Source: Candidatus Binataceae bacterium
Lineage (GTDB): Bacteria; Desulfobacterota; Binatia; Binatales; Binataceae
DNA length: 64,000 nt
Assembly: GCA_035308025.1 (NCBI GenBank)
Contig: DATGHL010000004.1
Location: forward strand, 66,678 to 130,677
Direction: 5' to 3'
Below are positions 16,598-28,678 of the stretch, one piece after another. The position numbers and the translations under genes are program-made. A model generated the notes under the pieces. The model was not told where the DNA came from. It worked only from the letters and a program-made list of their open reading frames with translations, and did not search any database. Numbering within the stretch: position 1 is the stretch's first letter; the number at the start of each line of letters is the position of its first letter.

Positions 16598-16624
16598 AGA
16601 CCATGTGGCATCGCCACATGGTCT
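16598..16624 (+). promoter_or_regulatory. Perfect 11-bp hairpin in the rplT-pheS gap (possible attenuator)
   Basis: AGACCATGTGG and CCACATGGTCT are perfectly complementary around the five-base loop CATCG. Four T residues follow three bases later. A smaller stem, CGGCGC/GCGCCG (about 16567-16588), lies just upstream. This is the only gap over 150 bases in the operon and it sits before pheS, the point where enterobacteria attenuate pheST. No Phe-rich leader peptide is visible, so the role (partial terminator, processing site or attenuator) is open. Confidence 0.55.
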
Positions 16625-16710
16625 GCTGTTTTGAGCTGGGTATGGAGTGCCGGGGACTGATCCCCTGAGACCGCAGGATCGAACGACTGAAACCGTTAAA
16701 TAATAAAAAA

Positions 16711-17757
16711 ATGAAAGAGCAACTCGAGGAAATTCGCGCGCGGGCGCTGAGTGAACTAGCCGACGGCGCCGGAGAGGCCGCGATCGAGGCGGTCCGAGTG
16801 CGTGTGCTCGGACGGGCCGGCGAGTTGACCGAGATCATGCGGCGGATGCGCGAAGTTCCGAACGACCAGAAGCCAATCGTCGGCCGCCTGATCAACGAAA
16901 TCAAGAGCGAACTCGAGGCGCGAATTGCGACGCTGGTCGAGGAGCAGCGGCGCGCCGAGATGACCGCGGCGCTCACGGCCGCGAGTCTCGACGTGACGCT
17001 GCCCGGGATGCGAATTCCGCGCGGCTGGCTCCATCCGGTGACCCAGGTGCGCGAGCGGATGCTCGACATTTTCGTCGCGATGGGCTTCGAGGTGATCGAG
17101 ACCCGCGACGTCGAGGATGACTTCCACAATTTCGGCGCACTGAATTTTCCGCCCGACCATCCGGCGCGCGAGATGCAGGACACTTTTTTTCTGCCTGGCG
17201 GATTGTTGCTGCGCACGCACACCTCAAACGGCCAGATTCGCGTGATGGAGCAGCGGCGCCCTCCCCTTGCGATCGTCTGTCCCGGCAACTGCTACCGCCG
17301 CGACGAACTCAGCGTGCGGGCCGCGCCGATGTTCAGCCAGGTCGAGGGCTTCATGGTCGATCGCGCGGGCATCATCACGATGGCTCATCTGAAGGGGGTA
17401 CTCAGCGCATTCCTGCGCGCCTTGTTCGGCGCGGAGACGCAAGTGCGTTTCCGCTCAAGCTTTTTTCCCTTCACCGAGCCCAGCGCCGAGGTCGATATCT
17501 CCTGCCTGCTGTGCCAGGGCAAAGGCTGCCGGGTCTGCAAGCATAGCGGATGGCTGGAAGTTCTCGGCTCGGGAATGATCCATCCGAACGTGTTGCGCGC
17601 GGTCGGCTACGACCCGGCGGAGTACCAGGGTTTTGCGTTCGGTATGGGCGTTGAGCGCATCTCGCTACTCAAGCTCGGCGTCGATGATCTGCGGCTGTTT
17701 TACGAAAATGATCTGCGCTTTCTGAGCCAGTTCCGGGCGGGTGACCTATCGTCATGA
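16711..17757 (+). CDS. pheS: Phenylalanine--tRNA ligase alpha subunit
   Basis: A 348-residue class II synthetase subunit. It has an N-terminal coiled-coil arm that contacts tRNA, then FNFPPDHPAREMQDTFF-type motif 1 region, YRRDELSVRAAPMFSQVEGFMVD (motif 2), FFPFTEPSAEVDISC and the motif 3 helix GFAFGMGVERISLLKLGVDDLR. The usual DATH of motif 2 reads ELSVRAA here, a local variation. It pairs with PheT as an alpha2-beta2 enzyme. The stop overlaps the pheT start (ATGA). Confidence 0.96.
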   Translation: MKEQLEEIRARALSELADGAGEAAIEAVRVRVLGRAGELTEIMRRMREVPNDQKPIVGRLINEIKSELEARIATLVEEQRRAEMTAALTAASLDVTLPGMRIPRGWLHPVTQVRERMLDIFVAMGFEVIETRDVEDDFHNFGALNFPPDHPAREMQDTFFLPGGLLLRTHTSNGQIRVMEQRRPPLAIVCPGNCYRRDELSVRAAPMFSQVEGFMVDRAGIITMAHLKGVLSAFLRALFGAETQVRFRSSFFPFTEPSAEVDISCLLCQGKGCRVCKHSGWLEVLGSGMIHPNVLRAVGYDPAEYQGFAFGMGVERISLLKLGVDDLRLFYENDLRFLSQFRAGDLSS

Positions 17758-20198
17758 AACTCCCCCTCAGTTGGCTCGCTGAATTCGTTACGGTCGAAGC
17801 ACCGCTCGAGCAGCTATGCGCGCGACTCACCGGCGCCGGACTCGAAGTCGAAAGCATCGATCACATTGCGCAGACTTTTACCGACGTCTTTGTCGCGAAG
17901 GTGCTCGCGGTCGAGCGCCATCCCAATGCCGACCGGCTCAATCTGTGTGACGTCGATGCGGGCGCAGCCGGACGCTTCCGCGTGGTCTGCGGCGCACCCA
18001 ACGCCCGCGCGGGCATGACCGCCGCGCTCGCCAAAGTCGGATCGCGGCTCGCCGCCGGAGCGCATGGCGCGGGTTCGGGCAGTCTCGAGAATGCGACGCC
18101 GTTGCAAGCCGCGGTCATCCGCGGGGTGCCCTCGGAAGGGATGCTCTGCTCGGAGATGGAACTCGGGATGTCGAAGGATCACGAGGGCATCCTTGAGTTA
18201 CCGTCCGACGCGAAGGCGGGCGAGCCGCTGGCGAGCTACCTGCACCTTCCCGACGTCGTCCTCGATATTGCCATCACGCCGAATCGTGGCGATTGCCTGT
18301 CGATCCGCGGGCTGGCGCGCGAGGTGGCCGCGCTGTTCGAGCTCAAGCTCAAAGTCCCGCGCTATCGCAGCGCCAAAGTAGCAGTTGCCGGCGACGCGAC
18401 GCTTACGGTTGACCTGCGCGCGCCTGAACTCTGTCCGCGCTATGCCGCGATCGCGCTCGACGGCATCAAGATCGGCCCCTCGCCAATCTGGCTCAGACGG
18501 CGTCTCGAGCTGTGCGGGATGCGCGCCTTGAACAACGTCGTCGACGTCACCAACTACGTGATGCTCGAACTCGGGCAGCCGTTGCACGCCTTCGACGCCG
18601 CGCGCGTCGCCAACCGCGCGATCATCGTGCGGCGCACCGCCGACGATCGCGAATTCATCACGCTCGACGATGGCAGTCGCGCGCTCGAGCCCGGCGATCT
18701 GCTGATCGCGGACGGCGAAAAGCCGCTCGCGATCGCCGGCGTGATGGGCGGGCAAAACTCCGAGGTCGAGGCCGCCACCACCGCGATCATTCTCGAGAGC
18801 GCCTACTTCGAGCCGTCGGCGATCGCCCGCACCGCCCGCCGTCTCGGCCTGCGGAGCGAGGCCAGCTACCGCTTTGAGCGGGGCGTCGATCGCGACGGCC
18901 AGATCCGCGCAGCGTGTCGCGCCGCCGATCTGATCCGCGAGGTCGCTGGCGGCCGCGAACTCTCTCCGCCGATCGACGTCCAGCCCCATCCGGCGCCGCC
19001 TCGCGAGATCAACTTCAATCTGGCCGCGCTCACCTCACTGCTCGGCGTCGCGATTCCGCCGGCTGTCGTAAAGCATCGGCTCCGCGCCGTCGGCGCTACG
19101 GTCTCATCGGCGGGCCGCGACCGTTGGAAAGTAACCGCGCCGACTTTTCGTCCCGACCTCAACGAGCCTGCGGACCTCGCCGAGGAGGTCGCGCGACTGA
19201 GCGGCCTTGCGGAAATCCCGGCTATTCTGCCGGCGCGGACCGCGGCGGTCGCGATACCCGATGCGTCGCGGACGCTGCGCCGAAAGATCCGCGATGTGTT
19301 GATCGGATGCGGCCTGGTCGAGGCCAAGACCATCGCGTTTGTCGCACCGTCGGACAATGAGCGCTTTCCCGGCTTTCACATGGCCGAAGCAGTGCGGGTG
19401 ACCAATCCGCTCTCCGCGGAGCTTTCCGAGATGCGCACCAGCCTTATTCCCGGCCTGCTCGGCGCGCTGCGCTTCAATCTGAACCGTGAGGCAACGGCAT
19501 TTCATGTCTTCGAGCTGGGCAAAGTTTTTGGCTCGCGGGAAGGCGTCGCGGAGGAGTTCGAGCGGATCGCTGCCGTCAGTTACGGTGACTTCGCGATGGG
19601 CGCGATTGGCCGTCCCGCCGTCGCCGCCAACTTCGGAAGCCTCAAGGGTCTCCTCGAGACGACACTCGCCACGCTGTCAGCCGCCGGCGGAATTGATTTC
19701 GAGCATATCCCGCAAGGGTTTGCGCCGTACTTACATCCCGGACAATCAGCGATGATCAAGCTTGCGGGCAAGCTCTGCGGGGTGGTGGGCGAGCTTCATC
19801 CGGCTGAGTCGCTGAAACTTGATCTGCAGCTTCCGTGCGTACTTTTTGAAGTTGACTTGGCGCAACTCCTCGCTTACGGTTCATCATCGCGCAAGAAAGT
19901 GACGGCGCCCTCCCGATATCCGGCTGTGCGACGCGACGTGGCGCTGGTGGTCGATCGCGATCTTCCTGCGGGTAATGTGACAGCAGTGATAGCGGGTCTC
20001 CATCCGGCGCTGCTCGAAAGCGCCGAGCTGTTCGACGTTTACGAGGGCGGCACATTGCCGGCCGGAAAAAAGAGCGTCGCCGTGGCATGCAAATATCGCG
20101 GGAAGGACGGCACGTTGACCGATGATGAAGTGAACCGTGCGCATGCGGCGCTGGTCGAACAGTTGGCTGCGCAGTTGGGGGCCGGATTGCGCCAATAG
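17754..20198 (+). CDS. pheT: Phenylalanine--tRNA ligase beta subunit
   Basis: An 814-residue protein of normal length. The order is: N-terminal B1 region and EMAP/OB-type tRNA-binding domain (HPNADRLNLCDVD, RVVCGAPNARAG), the B3/B4 editing region (MGGQNSEVEAATTAIILESAYF), B5 (the inactive catalytic-like fold) and a C-terminal FDX-ACB anticodon-binding domain (SRYPAVRRDVALVVDRDLPAG). Together with PheS it charges tRNA-Phe and edits tyrosine. It is coupled to pheS by a four-base overlap. Confidence 0.96.
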   Translation: MKLPLSWLAEFVTVEAPLEQLCARLTGAGLEVESIDHIAQTFTDVFVAKVLAVERHPNADRLNLCDVDAGAAGRFRVVCGAPNARAGMTAALAKVGSRLAAGAHGAGSGSLENATPLQAAVIRGVPSEGMLCSEMELGMSKDHEGILELPSDAKAGEPLASYLHLPDVVLDIAITPNRGDCLSIRGLAREVAALFELKLKVPRYRSAKVAVAGDATLTVDLRAPELCPRYAAIALDGIKIGPSPIWLRRRLELCGMRALNNVVDVTNYVMLELGQPLHAFDAARVANRAIIVRRTADDREFITLDDGSRALEPGDLLIADGEKPLAIAGVMGGQNSEVEAATTAIILESAYFEPSAIARTARRLGLRSEASYRFERGVDRDGQIRAACRAADLIREVAGGRELSPPIDVQPHPAPPREINFNLAALTSLLGVAIPPAVVKHRLRAVGATVSSAGRDRWKVTAPTFRPDLNEPADLAEEVARLSGLAEIPAILPARTAAVAIPDASRTLRRKIRDVLIGCGLVEAKTIAFVAPSDNERFPGFHMAEAVRVTNPLSAELSEMRTSLIPGLLGALRFNLNREATAFHVFELGKVFGSREGVAEEFERIAAVSYGDFAMGAIGRPAVAANFGSLKGLLETTLATLSAAGGIDFEHIPQGFAPYLHPGQSAMIKLAGKLCGVVGELHPAESLKLDLQLPCVLFEVDLAQLLAYGSSSRKKVTAPSRYPAVRRDVALVVDRDLPAGNVTAVIAGLHPALLESAELFDVYEGGTLPAGKKSVAVACKYRGKDGTLTDDEVNRAHAALVEQLAAQLGAGLRQ

Positions 20199-20233
20199 CA
20201 CCGACGCGCAGTTTGGGGCGTCGAGTGAACACC

Positions 20234-20524
20234 ATGACGAAAGCCGATCTGATAGAGTCGGTTTATGAGCGGGTGGGCTCAACGAAAAAGGAGACAGGAG
20301 AAGCGGTGGAAGAGGTCTTCGCGATAGTGCGTGAGACCCTGAGCCGCGGTCAAAAGGTCAAAATCTCCGGCTTCGGAACTTTTGCGGTTAATCATAAAAA
20401 GGCCCGTCGCGGCCGCAATCCGCAAACCGGCTACGCCATAATGATCGCCTCGCGCAAGGTGTTATCGTTCAAACCCAGCGCGACGCTCAGGGCACGGGTC
20501 GTTGGCGGTAATCGAGCAAAATGA
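20234..20524 (+). CDS. HU/IHF-family DNA-binding protein (IHF alpha position)
   Basis: A 96-residue DNA-bending protein. MTKADLIESVYERVGSTKKE, VKISGFGTFAVNHKKAR and the tip GRNPQTGYAIMIASRKVLSFKPS are all typical. Location directly after pheT matches ihfA in enterobacteria and delta-proteobacteria, so IHF alpha is more likely than HU, but no beta subunit is in the window. The ATG was chosen because relatives begin MTKAD; an in-frame GTG three codons upstream is possible. The stop overlaps the MerR start (ATGA), so the two are coupled. Confidence 0.9.
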   Translation: MTKADLIESVYERVGSTKKETGEAVEEVFAIVRETLSRGQKVKISGFGTFAVNHKKARRGRNPQTGYAIMIASRKVLSFKPSATLRARVVGGNRAK

Positions 20525-21021
20525 TGGCGACCGCACGTCCCAAGATCACCCGTCCAAAGGCCGCCAATATTCGGCCGCGACGTCCGGCGCCAGCCGCCGG
20601 CAAGCCGGTCGCAAGTAAGTCCGAAGTCAATCCGCGGCCGCTCAAAATCGGCGCAGCAGCACGCGCGCTCGAGGTTGAGCCCTACGTCCTGCGCTTTTGG
20701 GAAACCCAATTCCCGTTTCTGCGTCCACGCCACACGAACTCGTCACATCGGATGTACGAGCCGGACGATCTGCAGATGCTGCGGCTGGTCAAGCGCCTGC
20801 TGCACGTCGATGGCTACACCATCGCGGGCGCAAAAAAATACATCCGCGAAACCGGGCTCGAGCGCTTATGCGCTGACGCCGGATCGGTGAAGTCGGCGAA
20901 ATCGGAAAGGGTGCCTCCGGACCAGCCGAAGGCTGCCCGTCGGCCAAGTCCGACTGCTCAGAGCGTGATCGCTGAGATTCGCGCTGATCTGAAAGCGCTC
21001 CGCAAACTACTCGACGACTGA
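20521..21021 (+). CDS. MerR family transcriptional regulator
   Basis: A 166-residue regulator. A basic, disordered N-terminus of about 40 residues precedes a winged-helix MerR domain: LKIGAAARALEVEPYVLRFWETQFPFLRP, then RMYEPDDLQMLRLVKRLLHVDGYTIAGAKKYI. The C-terminal part is short, without metal-binding cysteines, and ends in a helical segment (SVIAEIRADLKALRKLLDD). This type regularly follows the IHF alpha gene in delta-proteobacterial relatives; its target is unknown. It ends 25 bases from a convergent gene. Confidence 0.87.
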   Translation: MMATARPKITRPKAANIRPRRPAPAAGKPVASKSEVNPRPLKIGAAARALEVEPYVLRFWETQFPFLRPRHTNSSHRMYEPDDLQMLRLVKRLLHVDGYTIAGAKKYIRETGLERLCADAGSVKSAKSERVPPDQPKAARRPSPTAQSVIAEIRADLKALRKLLDD

Positions 21022-21046
21022 ATCTTCCGGCGAACTGCTGTGTCGC

Positions 21047-22000
21047 TCAGGCCTCGAAGAAGCGCCGCGGATTCTCCACCATCATCGTGTTGATCTTCTG
21101 ATCGGGGACGCCCGCCGCCTTCAGTTTTGGCAGGATGTTCTTGAAGATGTGCGTCGGCTTCCAGTTCTTGATCGATTCCATCACTTCCGGCGGCAGGCCA
21201 AGCCCGCGTCCCATGATGCAGGCGACGGAGTCGTGCGACAGCACGATCTGCTTTTCGAAGCCGATACCGAGCAGCCCGATGAGCGACGCGAGCCGCAGAC
21301 GATCGGGATGCAGGAAGTCCAGCCCGAAGCGATCGAAGCCCAGATAGCAGCCACGATCGAGCATGTCCGTATGGTAGCCCAGGTTCGCCGAGCCGCAGCT
21401 ATGGCCGACGATGACCTTGCTCAGATCGACCCCTTCCGACGCGAAAATGTCGAGTTGCTCACGCCCCATAGTGCCATCGTCGGTATGCGTGGTGATCGGC
21501 GCGCCGGTGCGCTTCGACGCGCGTGCAGCCGCACGCAGGCACTTGTCCTCGTACTCCGTTATGTGGTCCTTGCCGGTCGCGCATTTGATCAACGCGGCCT
21601 TGATTCCCGCCTCACCGATTCCCTCGGTAAGCTCGGCCGTATAGATGTCGGCGATCTCGTCGGCGGAGCGCTGTTTCATGTAGACCGTGTTGCCGAGATC
21701 CTCTTTGTAGAGGCCGGTCGTACAGATGATATTCACGCCGCTTGCGTCGGCGCATTCGGCCATGAAGATGACGTCGCGGCCGATGTCGTTGGGGCAGGGA
21801 TCGAGGAAGGTATTCAGCCCGAGGTCTTTGAGTTCTTTAAGCCGATCAATCGCGCCGCGCAGGGCGGCCTTGCGATCAAAGCGCGGGGCCTTGCAGTCGA
21901 GCTCCCACCCGGCCCATCCGACCAGCAGATGCTCGTGCATCAGAGTCGTTCCCAGCTTGTCGGTACTAACGGTCCCCGTGACGGTATTGATGGTCTTCAT
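21047..22000 (-). CDS. Phosphotriesterase-family metal-dependent hydrolase
   Basis: A 317-residue TIM-barrel amidohydrolase. The metal ligands are visible: His22 and His24 in MHEHL, the Lys of ALIKCATGK that is carboxylated in the family, His in TTHTDDGT and VIVGHS, and the Asp of LSHDSV. This arrangement matches phosphotriesterase-like lactonases and related hydrolases, so a lactone, ester or organophosphate substrate is likely. It stands alone and convergent to the MerR gene. A search against quorum-quenching lactonases and PTE homologues would narrow the substrate. Confidence 0.85.
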   Translation of the reverse strand: MKTINTVTGTVSTDKLGTTLMHEHLLVGWAGWELDCKAPRFDRKAALRGAIDRLKELKDLGLNTFLDPCPNDIGRDVIFMAECADASGVNIICTTGLYKEDLGNTVYMKQRSADEIADIYTAELTEGIGEAGIKAALIKCATGKDHITEYEDKCLRAAARASKRTGAPITTHTDDGTMGREQLDIFASEGVDLSKVIVGHSCGSANLGYHTDMLDRGCYLGFDRFGLDFLHPDRLRLASLIGLLGIGFEKQIVLSHDSVACIMGRGLGLPPEVMESIKNWKPTHIFKNILPKLKAAGVPDQKINTMMVENPRRFFEA

Positions 22001-22089
22001 ACGGCTCTGCTCCTGCGCGCCTTAAGGCTGACGGCTTAAACCTAGACCGCCCCGCCCCAAGCGTCAAACGCGAGCGTCAGACGCGGTCT

Positions 22090-22622
22090 TCAAGTCTGCG
22101 GCGGGCTTGAGCCGAATGCACTGAAGATCAGAATCAGCGCGACGCCGATCGTGATCGCGCTGTCGGCAAAGTTGAAAACCGGATAGCTGAACCAGCCATG
22201 ATGGAAATAGATGAAATCAACGACGCGGCCGCGCATCAGGCGATCGATCAGATTGCCGATCGTGCCGCCCAGGATGAGCGCGAACGCGATCGCGGATGAG
22301 CGCATGCTCGCCTCCCGGGCCAGCAGCACGGTCAGCACCACGATCGCACCGAACGAAAGCACGATGAAGAAGACGTGACGGAAGCCCGCGGGCATCGTCG
22401 CAAACAGGCTGAAGGCAGCGCCGGGATTCAGCGTATAGGCCAAATCGAGCCAGCCCGGCACGATTGGCCGGCTCTGGTACAGCTCGAAGTGCGTGCTCAC
22501 CAGATGCTTGCTCATCTGATCGAGCAGCAGAACTGGAAGCGTCACGAGTCCGAGCATCAGCGCAACGTGATTGCGGGCAGGCCTCGTGGTCGCGCCGGCC
22601 AGGTTCCGGGCGAGCGCGGAAC

Positions 22623-22626
<4 letters not shown>
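22090..22626 (-). CDS. lspA: Lipoprotein signal peptidase (signal peptidase II)
   Basis: A 178-residue inner-membrane aspartyl protease with four predicted helices. The family motifs NPGAAFSL, GGTIGNLIDRLMRGRVVDFI and FNFADSAITIG are present, supplying the catalytic Asp137 and Asp155. It cleaves prolipoproteins before the lipidated cysteine; several lipoproteins in this window would be its substrates. Its start codon overlaps the ileS stop, the usual ileS-lspA coupling. Confidence 0.96.
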
Positions 22627-25517
<2,891 letters not shown>

Positions 25518-25626
25518 AGTCCCGCCGACACGCCTCCAATCGTCTGTCAGCTTCAAGCCTAAGGCGTGAATGCTGCTCGCGGTTCAGGTTAGCATAGATT
25601 AGTGGATGATTCTGAAGGTGAGGAAA

Positions 25627-26112
25627 ATGGTGAATCTGAAATCGAGCATAATCGCCCGCTGGATGGTTGTGATCGTGGCGAGCGCAGGCGGGTTGATCGC
25701 TGCGGCGACTCTGGCCGCAGACGCGGGTTCGAATACCGCGCCAGGCATCCGCGTGGTCGTCAGCGGTCTCCGCAACGATCATGGGCGCGTTGGTTGCGGT
25801 CTTTTCAAAGGCCCTGACGGCTTTCCGCGCGACGCCTCTCGCGAGTTCCGCGGGATGTATGTCCCGATCAGCGGTGGTGTCGCGGTCTTCAATTTTGCGA
25901 ATGTGCCCGCCGGCACCTACGCGGCCACCGTCCTGCACGACGAGAATGAGAACGGCAAGATGGACTTCAACTGGATTGGGATGCCGACCAAAGGGTATGG
26001 CTTTTCCAACAATGCCAAAGCCACTTTCTCACCGCCGTCGTTCGCTGCAGCAAGCTTTAAGTACCCCGGCACCGGCATCGTAACGGCCCCGATTACGATC
26101 GTATATCGATGA
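25627..26112 (+). CDS. Secreted DUF2141-domain protein
   Basis: A 161-residue exported protein. A signal peptide (IIARWMVVIVASAGGLIAAATLAA) is followed by the DUF2141 pattern: VVVSGLRNDHGRVGCGLFKGPDGFP, FANVPAGTYAATVLHDENENGKMDFNWIGMPTKGYGFSNNA. DUF2141 proteins are small beta-rich periplasmic or extracellular proteins without known activity. The second ATG was preferred because GGTGAGG lies a few bases before it. The gene is divergent from ileS, with only about 110 bases between them for both promoters. Confidence 0.83.
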   Translation: MVNLKSSIIARWMVVIVASAGGLIAAATLAADAGSNTAPGIRVVVSGLRNDHGRVGCGLFKGPDGFPRDASREFRGMYVPISGGVAVFNFANVPAGTYAATVLHDENENGKMDFNWIGMPTKGYGFSNNAKATFSPPSFAAASFKYPGTGIVTAPITIVYR

Positions 26113-26170
26113 GTTCCGCGCGCGCCGGAACCATCCGCATGACGCGAAATCCATCACGGGGTGATCGGCC

Positions 26171-27367
26171 ATGAGCGCCTTGCAGGGACTGCGCGTGCTC
26201 GATCTCACCGACTATCGCGCCGGACTCTGCGCGCGCCTGATGGCGGACATGGGCGCCGACGTGATCAAGATCGAACCGCCCGGCGGCGACCCCGGACGGC
26301 GGATCGGCCCCTTTCTTGATGATCAGCCCCATCGCGATCGCAGCCAGTTCTTCTGGTTTTACAACTTGAACAAACGCTCGGTCACGCTCGATCTTCACCA
26401 ACCCGCGGGCGCGGAGATTCTGCTCAAGCTCGCGGGCTCGGCGGACATCATCATCGAGAACTTCGCCCCCGGCGTCCTGCGCGATCTTGGTCTCGGATGG
26501 GACCTGCTGCATCGCCTCAACCCGGCGCTGATCCTGCTCTCGATCGCGCCGTTTGGACAGAGCGGGCCGTTTCGCGATTATCTCGCCGATGACACCGTGT
26601 TGGCGGCGCAGGGCGGAATGCTCTATGTCAACGGCTCGCCCGGACAACAACCCGTGCGCCCGCTAGGTTTGCAGGCCTATCACGCATCAGCCTACTTCGG
26701 CGCGATCGAGACCCTGTGTGTGCTCTTTGCCCGCGATCGCGACGGTACCGGCCAGTGGATCGATCTCAGTATGCAGGAGGCGACCGCAGCCGCGGTCGAG
26801 CATGTCGCCGGCAGCTACTTTGGCGAGGGCCGCGTCGAGCCGCGTCGCGGCACGCTCCATTGGAGCCGTTATTTCCGCGTCGGGCGATGCCGCGATGGCT
26901 ACATCATGCATTGCACGCTGGGCGACTGGACCTCGCTGGTCGAATGGGTAGCGTCCGACGGGATGGCGCAAGATCTCGTCGAGCCGCAATGGATCGATGT
27001 GGTCTATCGCGCCGAGCACGCCGAGCACCTGTTCGACGTGCTCGATGAATGGGTGAAGAATTACACTTGCGACGAGCTGCTTGAACACGCACAGACCCTG
27101 CGTCTGCCCTATGCCAGCGTCCGCCATCCCGAGGCGCTCTTCACGGATGAGCAACTCGCCGCGCGCGGCTACTTTGTCGAGGTCGAGCATCCGGAGCTGG
27201 GCCGCAGCTTCCGCTACCCTGGCGCGCCCTATCTCTTCAGCGGATCGCCCTGGCGGCTCTATCGGCGGCCACCGCCCCTCGGTGAGCATACGAACGAGGT
27301 TCTGCGCGACGAACTCGGTCTCGACGCCGGCGAACTCGCGGCGCTCGCCGCTGAGGGAATCATCTGA
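26171..27367 (+). CDS. CaiB/BaiF family CoA-transferase, apparently without the catalytic Asp
   Basis: A 398-residue class III CoA-transferase homologue: GLRVLDLTDYRAGLCARLMADMGADVIKIEPP at the N-terminus, NKRSVTLDL, ENFAPGVLRDLGLGW and a C-terminal small domain. In this family an Asp about 20 residues before the R..TG.GQ motif forms the acyl anhydride. Aligning GLQAYHASAYFGA with the neighbour's YADMCGGYTGA places Tyr170 where the neighbour has Asp161. The gene is followed after two bases by a second family member that keeps the Asp. The likely reading is a heteromeric enzyme in which this is the non-catalytic subunit. Substrate unknown. Confidence 0.86.
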   Translation: MSALQGLRVLDLTDYRAGLCARLMADMGADVIKIEPPGGDPGRRIGPFLDDQPHRDRSQFFWFYNLNKRSVTLDLHQPAGAEILLKLAGSADIIIENFAPGVLRDLGLGWDLLHRLNPALILLSIAPFGQSGPFRDYLADDTVLAAQGGMLYVNGSPGQQPVRPLGLQAYHASAYFGAIETLCVLFARDRDGTGQWIDLSMQEATAAAVEHVAGSYFGEGRVEPRRGTLHWSRYFRVGRCRDGYIMHCTLGDWTSLVEWVASDGMAQDLVEPQWIDVVYRAEHAEHLFDVLDEWVKNYTCDELLEHAQTLRLPYASVRHPEALFTDEQLAARGYFVEVEHPELGRSFRYPGAPYLFSGSPWRLYRRPPPLGEHTNEVLRDELGLDAGELAALAAEGII

Positions 27368-27369
27368 GA

Positions 27370-28602
27370 ATGGCCCTTCTGCCGCTGGAAGGTATCCGCG
27401 TGCTCGACTTCACCTGGGTGGTGGCCGGTCCGGTCGCCACGCGGATCCTCGCCGACCACGGCGCGGAAGTGATCAAGCTCGAACGGCGGCCCGGCCCGCT
27501 GGGTTCGCGTCAGACTGGCCTGCAAGGCGAGCTCCATCGCAACAAACGCTCGATCGCAGTGAACATGTCGCATCCGCGCGGCATCGAGATCGCGCGCCGC
27601 CTTGCACGGCTCAGCGACCTCGTGATGGACAACTTCTCGGCGCGCGTGATGCGCGGATGGGGCATGGATTACGCCAGCCTGTCGCCGATCAAGCCCGACA
27701 TCATCAGCATCAGTATGTCCGGGCTGGGCCATACCGGCCCGCGCGCCAGCTACGTCAGTTACGGGCCGACGCTCCAGGCACTTGGCGGCTACACGCTCCT
27801 GATGGCGGAGGCGAGCGGCGCGCCCGCCGGTTTCGGCTACTCATACGCTGATATGTGCGGGGGGTATACGGGAGCGCTGGCCGCGCTGATCGCGCTTTGG
27901 CATCGACGGCGCACAGGTCAAGGACAGTTCGTCGATCTCTCGCAGTTCGAGGCGGTTACGAGCGTGATCGGCCCGGCCCTGCTCGATATCGCGGTTAATG
28001 GGCGGGAGCAGTCGCCGCCGCAGTATCGCTCGCAAGAGGCGCCGGCGGCGCCGCATGGGGTCTATCGATGCCTTCCGCTTCGGGAGACGGCCGACTCCGC
28101 GCGGCGCGGCCATAGCGAAGACGACGACCGCTGGATCGCGATCAGCGTCGGCACGCAGGCCGAGTGGGAGCGCTTCGTTGCCGCGATCGGCGCGCCCGCG
28201 TGGACCGGCGCGGCGAAGTTCCGCACACTCTATTTGCGGATACGAAATTCAGCAGAGCTGGACGAAAACGTCACGCGCTGGACGCTCGCGCAGGATGCCG
28301 AAGAGGCGATGGCGCGGCTGCAGTCGGCAGGCGTAGCCGCCGGCGTGGTCTGCAACGGTGCGGATTTGTGCGCCCGCAATCCGCAGCTTCAGGCGCGGAA
28401 TTTCTGGAGCACCGTCACCCTGCCGGACGGCGCAACGACACGCGTAACCGGGATACCTGCCCATTCGTCCCCGCCGCTGGCCTCGATTCGCACGCCCTCG
28501 CCGTTGATCGGTTCCGCGAACGAATACGTACTCGGCGAGTTGCTCGGCCACGACGCTGCCGTGCGCGCGGAGCTAATCGCGTGCGGCGCGGTATGGGAGT
28601 GA
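27370..28602 (+). CDS. CaiB/BaiF family CoA-transferase, catalytic member
   Basis: A 410-residue class III CoA-transferase. The N-terminal Rossmann-like part has RVLDFTWVVAGPVATRILADHGAEVIKLE, and the predicted nucleophile Asp161 lies in GYSYADMCGGYTGALAALIAL, followed by RRRTGQGQFVDLSQFEA. Such enzymes move CoA from a donor such as succinyl-CoA to a carboxylic acid without free intermediates. The two-base spacing to the preceding, Asp-less homologue suggests they are made and act together, as in two-subunit family III transferases like BbsEF of toluene degradation. No benzylsuccinate genes are nearby, so that substrate is not implied. Confidence 0.9.
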   Translation: MALLPLEGIRVLDFTWVVAGPVATRILADHGAEVIKLERRPGPLGSRQTGLQGELHRNKRSIAVNMSHPRGIEIARRLARLSDLVMDNFSARVMRGWGMDYASLSPIKPDIISISMSGLGHTGPRASYVSYGPTLQALGGYTLLMAEASGAPAGFGYSYADMCGGYTGALAALIALWHRRRTGQGQFVDLSQFEAVTSVIGPALLDIAVNGREQSPPQYRSQEAPAAPHGVYRCLPLRETADSARRGHSEDDDRWIAISVGTQAEWERFVAAIGAPAWTGAAKFRTLYLRIRNSAELDENVTRWTLAQDAEEAMARLQSAGVAAGVVCNGADLCARNPQLQARNFWSTVTLPDGATTRVTGIPAHSSPPLASIRTPSPLIGSANEYVLGELLGHDAAVRAELIACGAVWE

Positions 28603-28678
28603 GGCACAAGTTTCCGGTTGACAGCGGATTTATTCAAGCGCATTTCTCACCTGAAAATCTGAAGGGAGAGATACTCAA

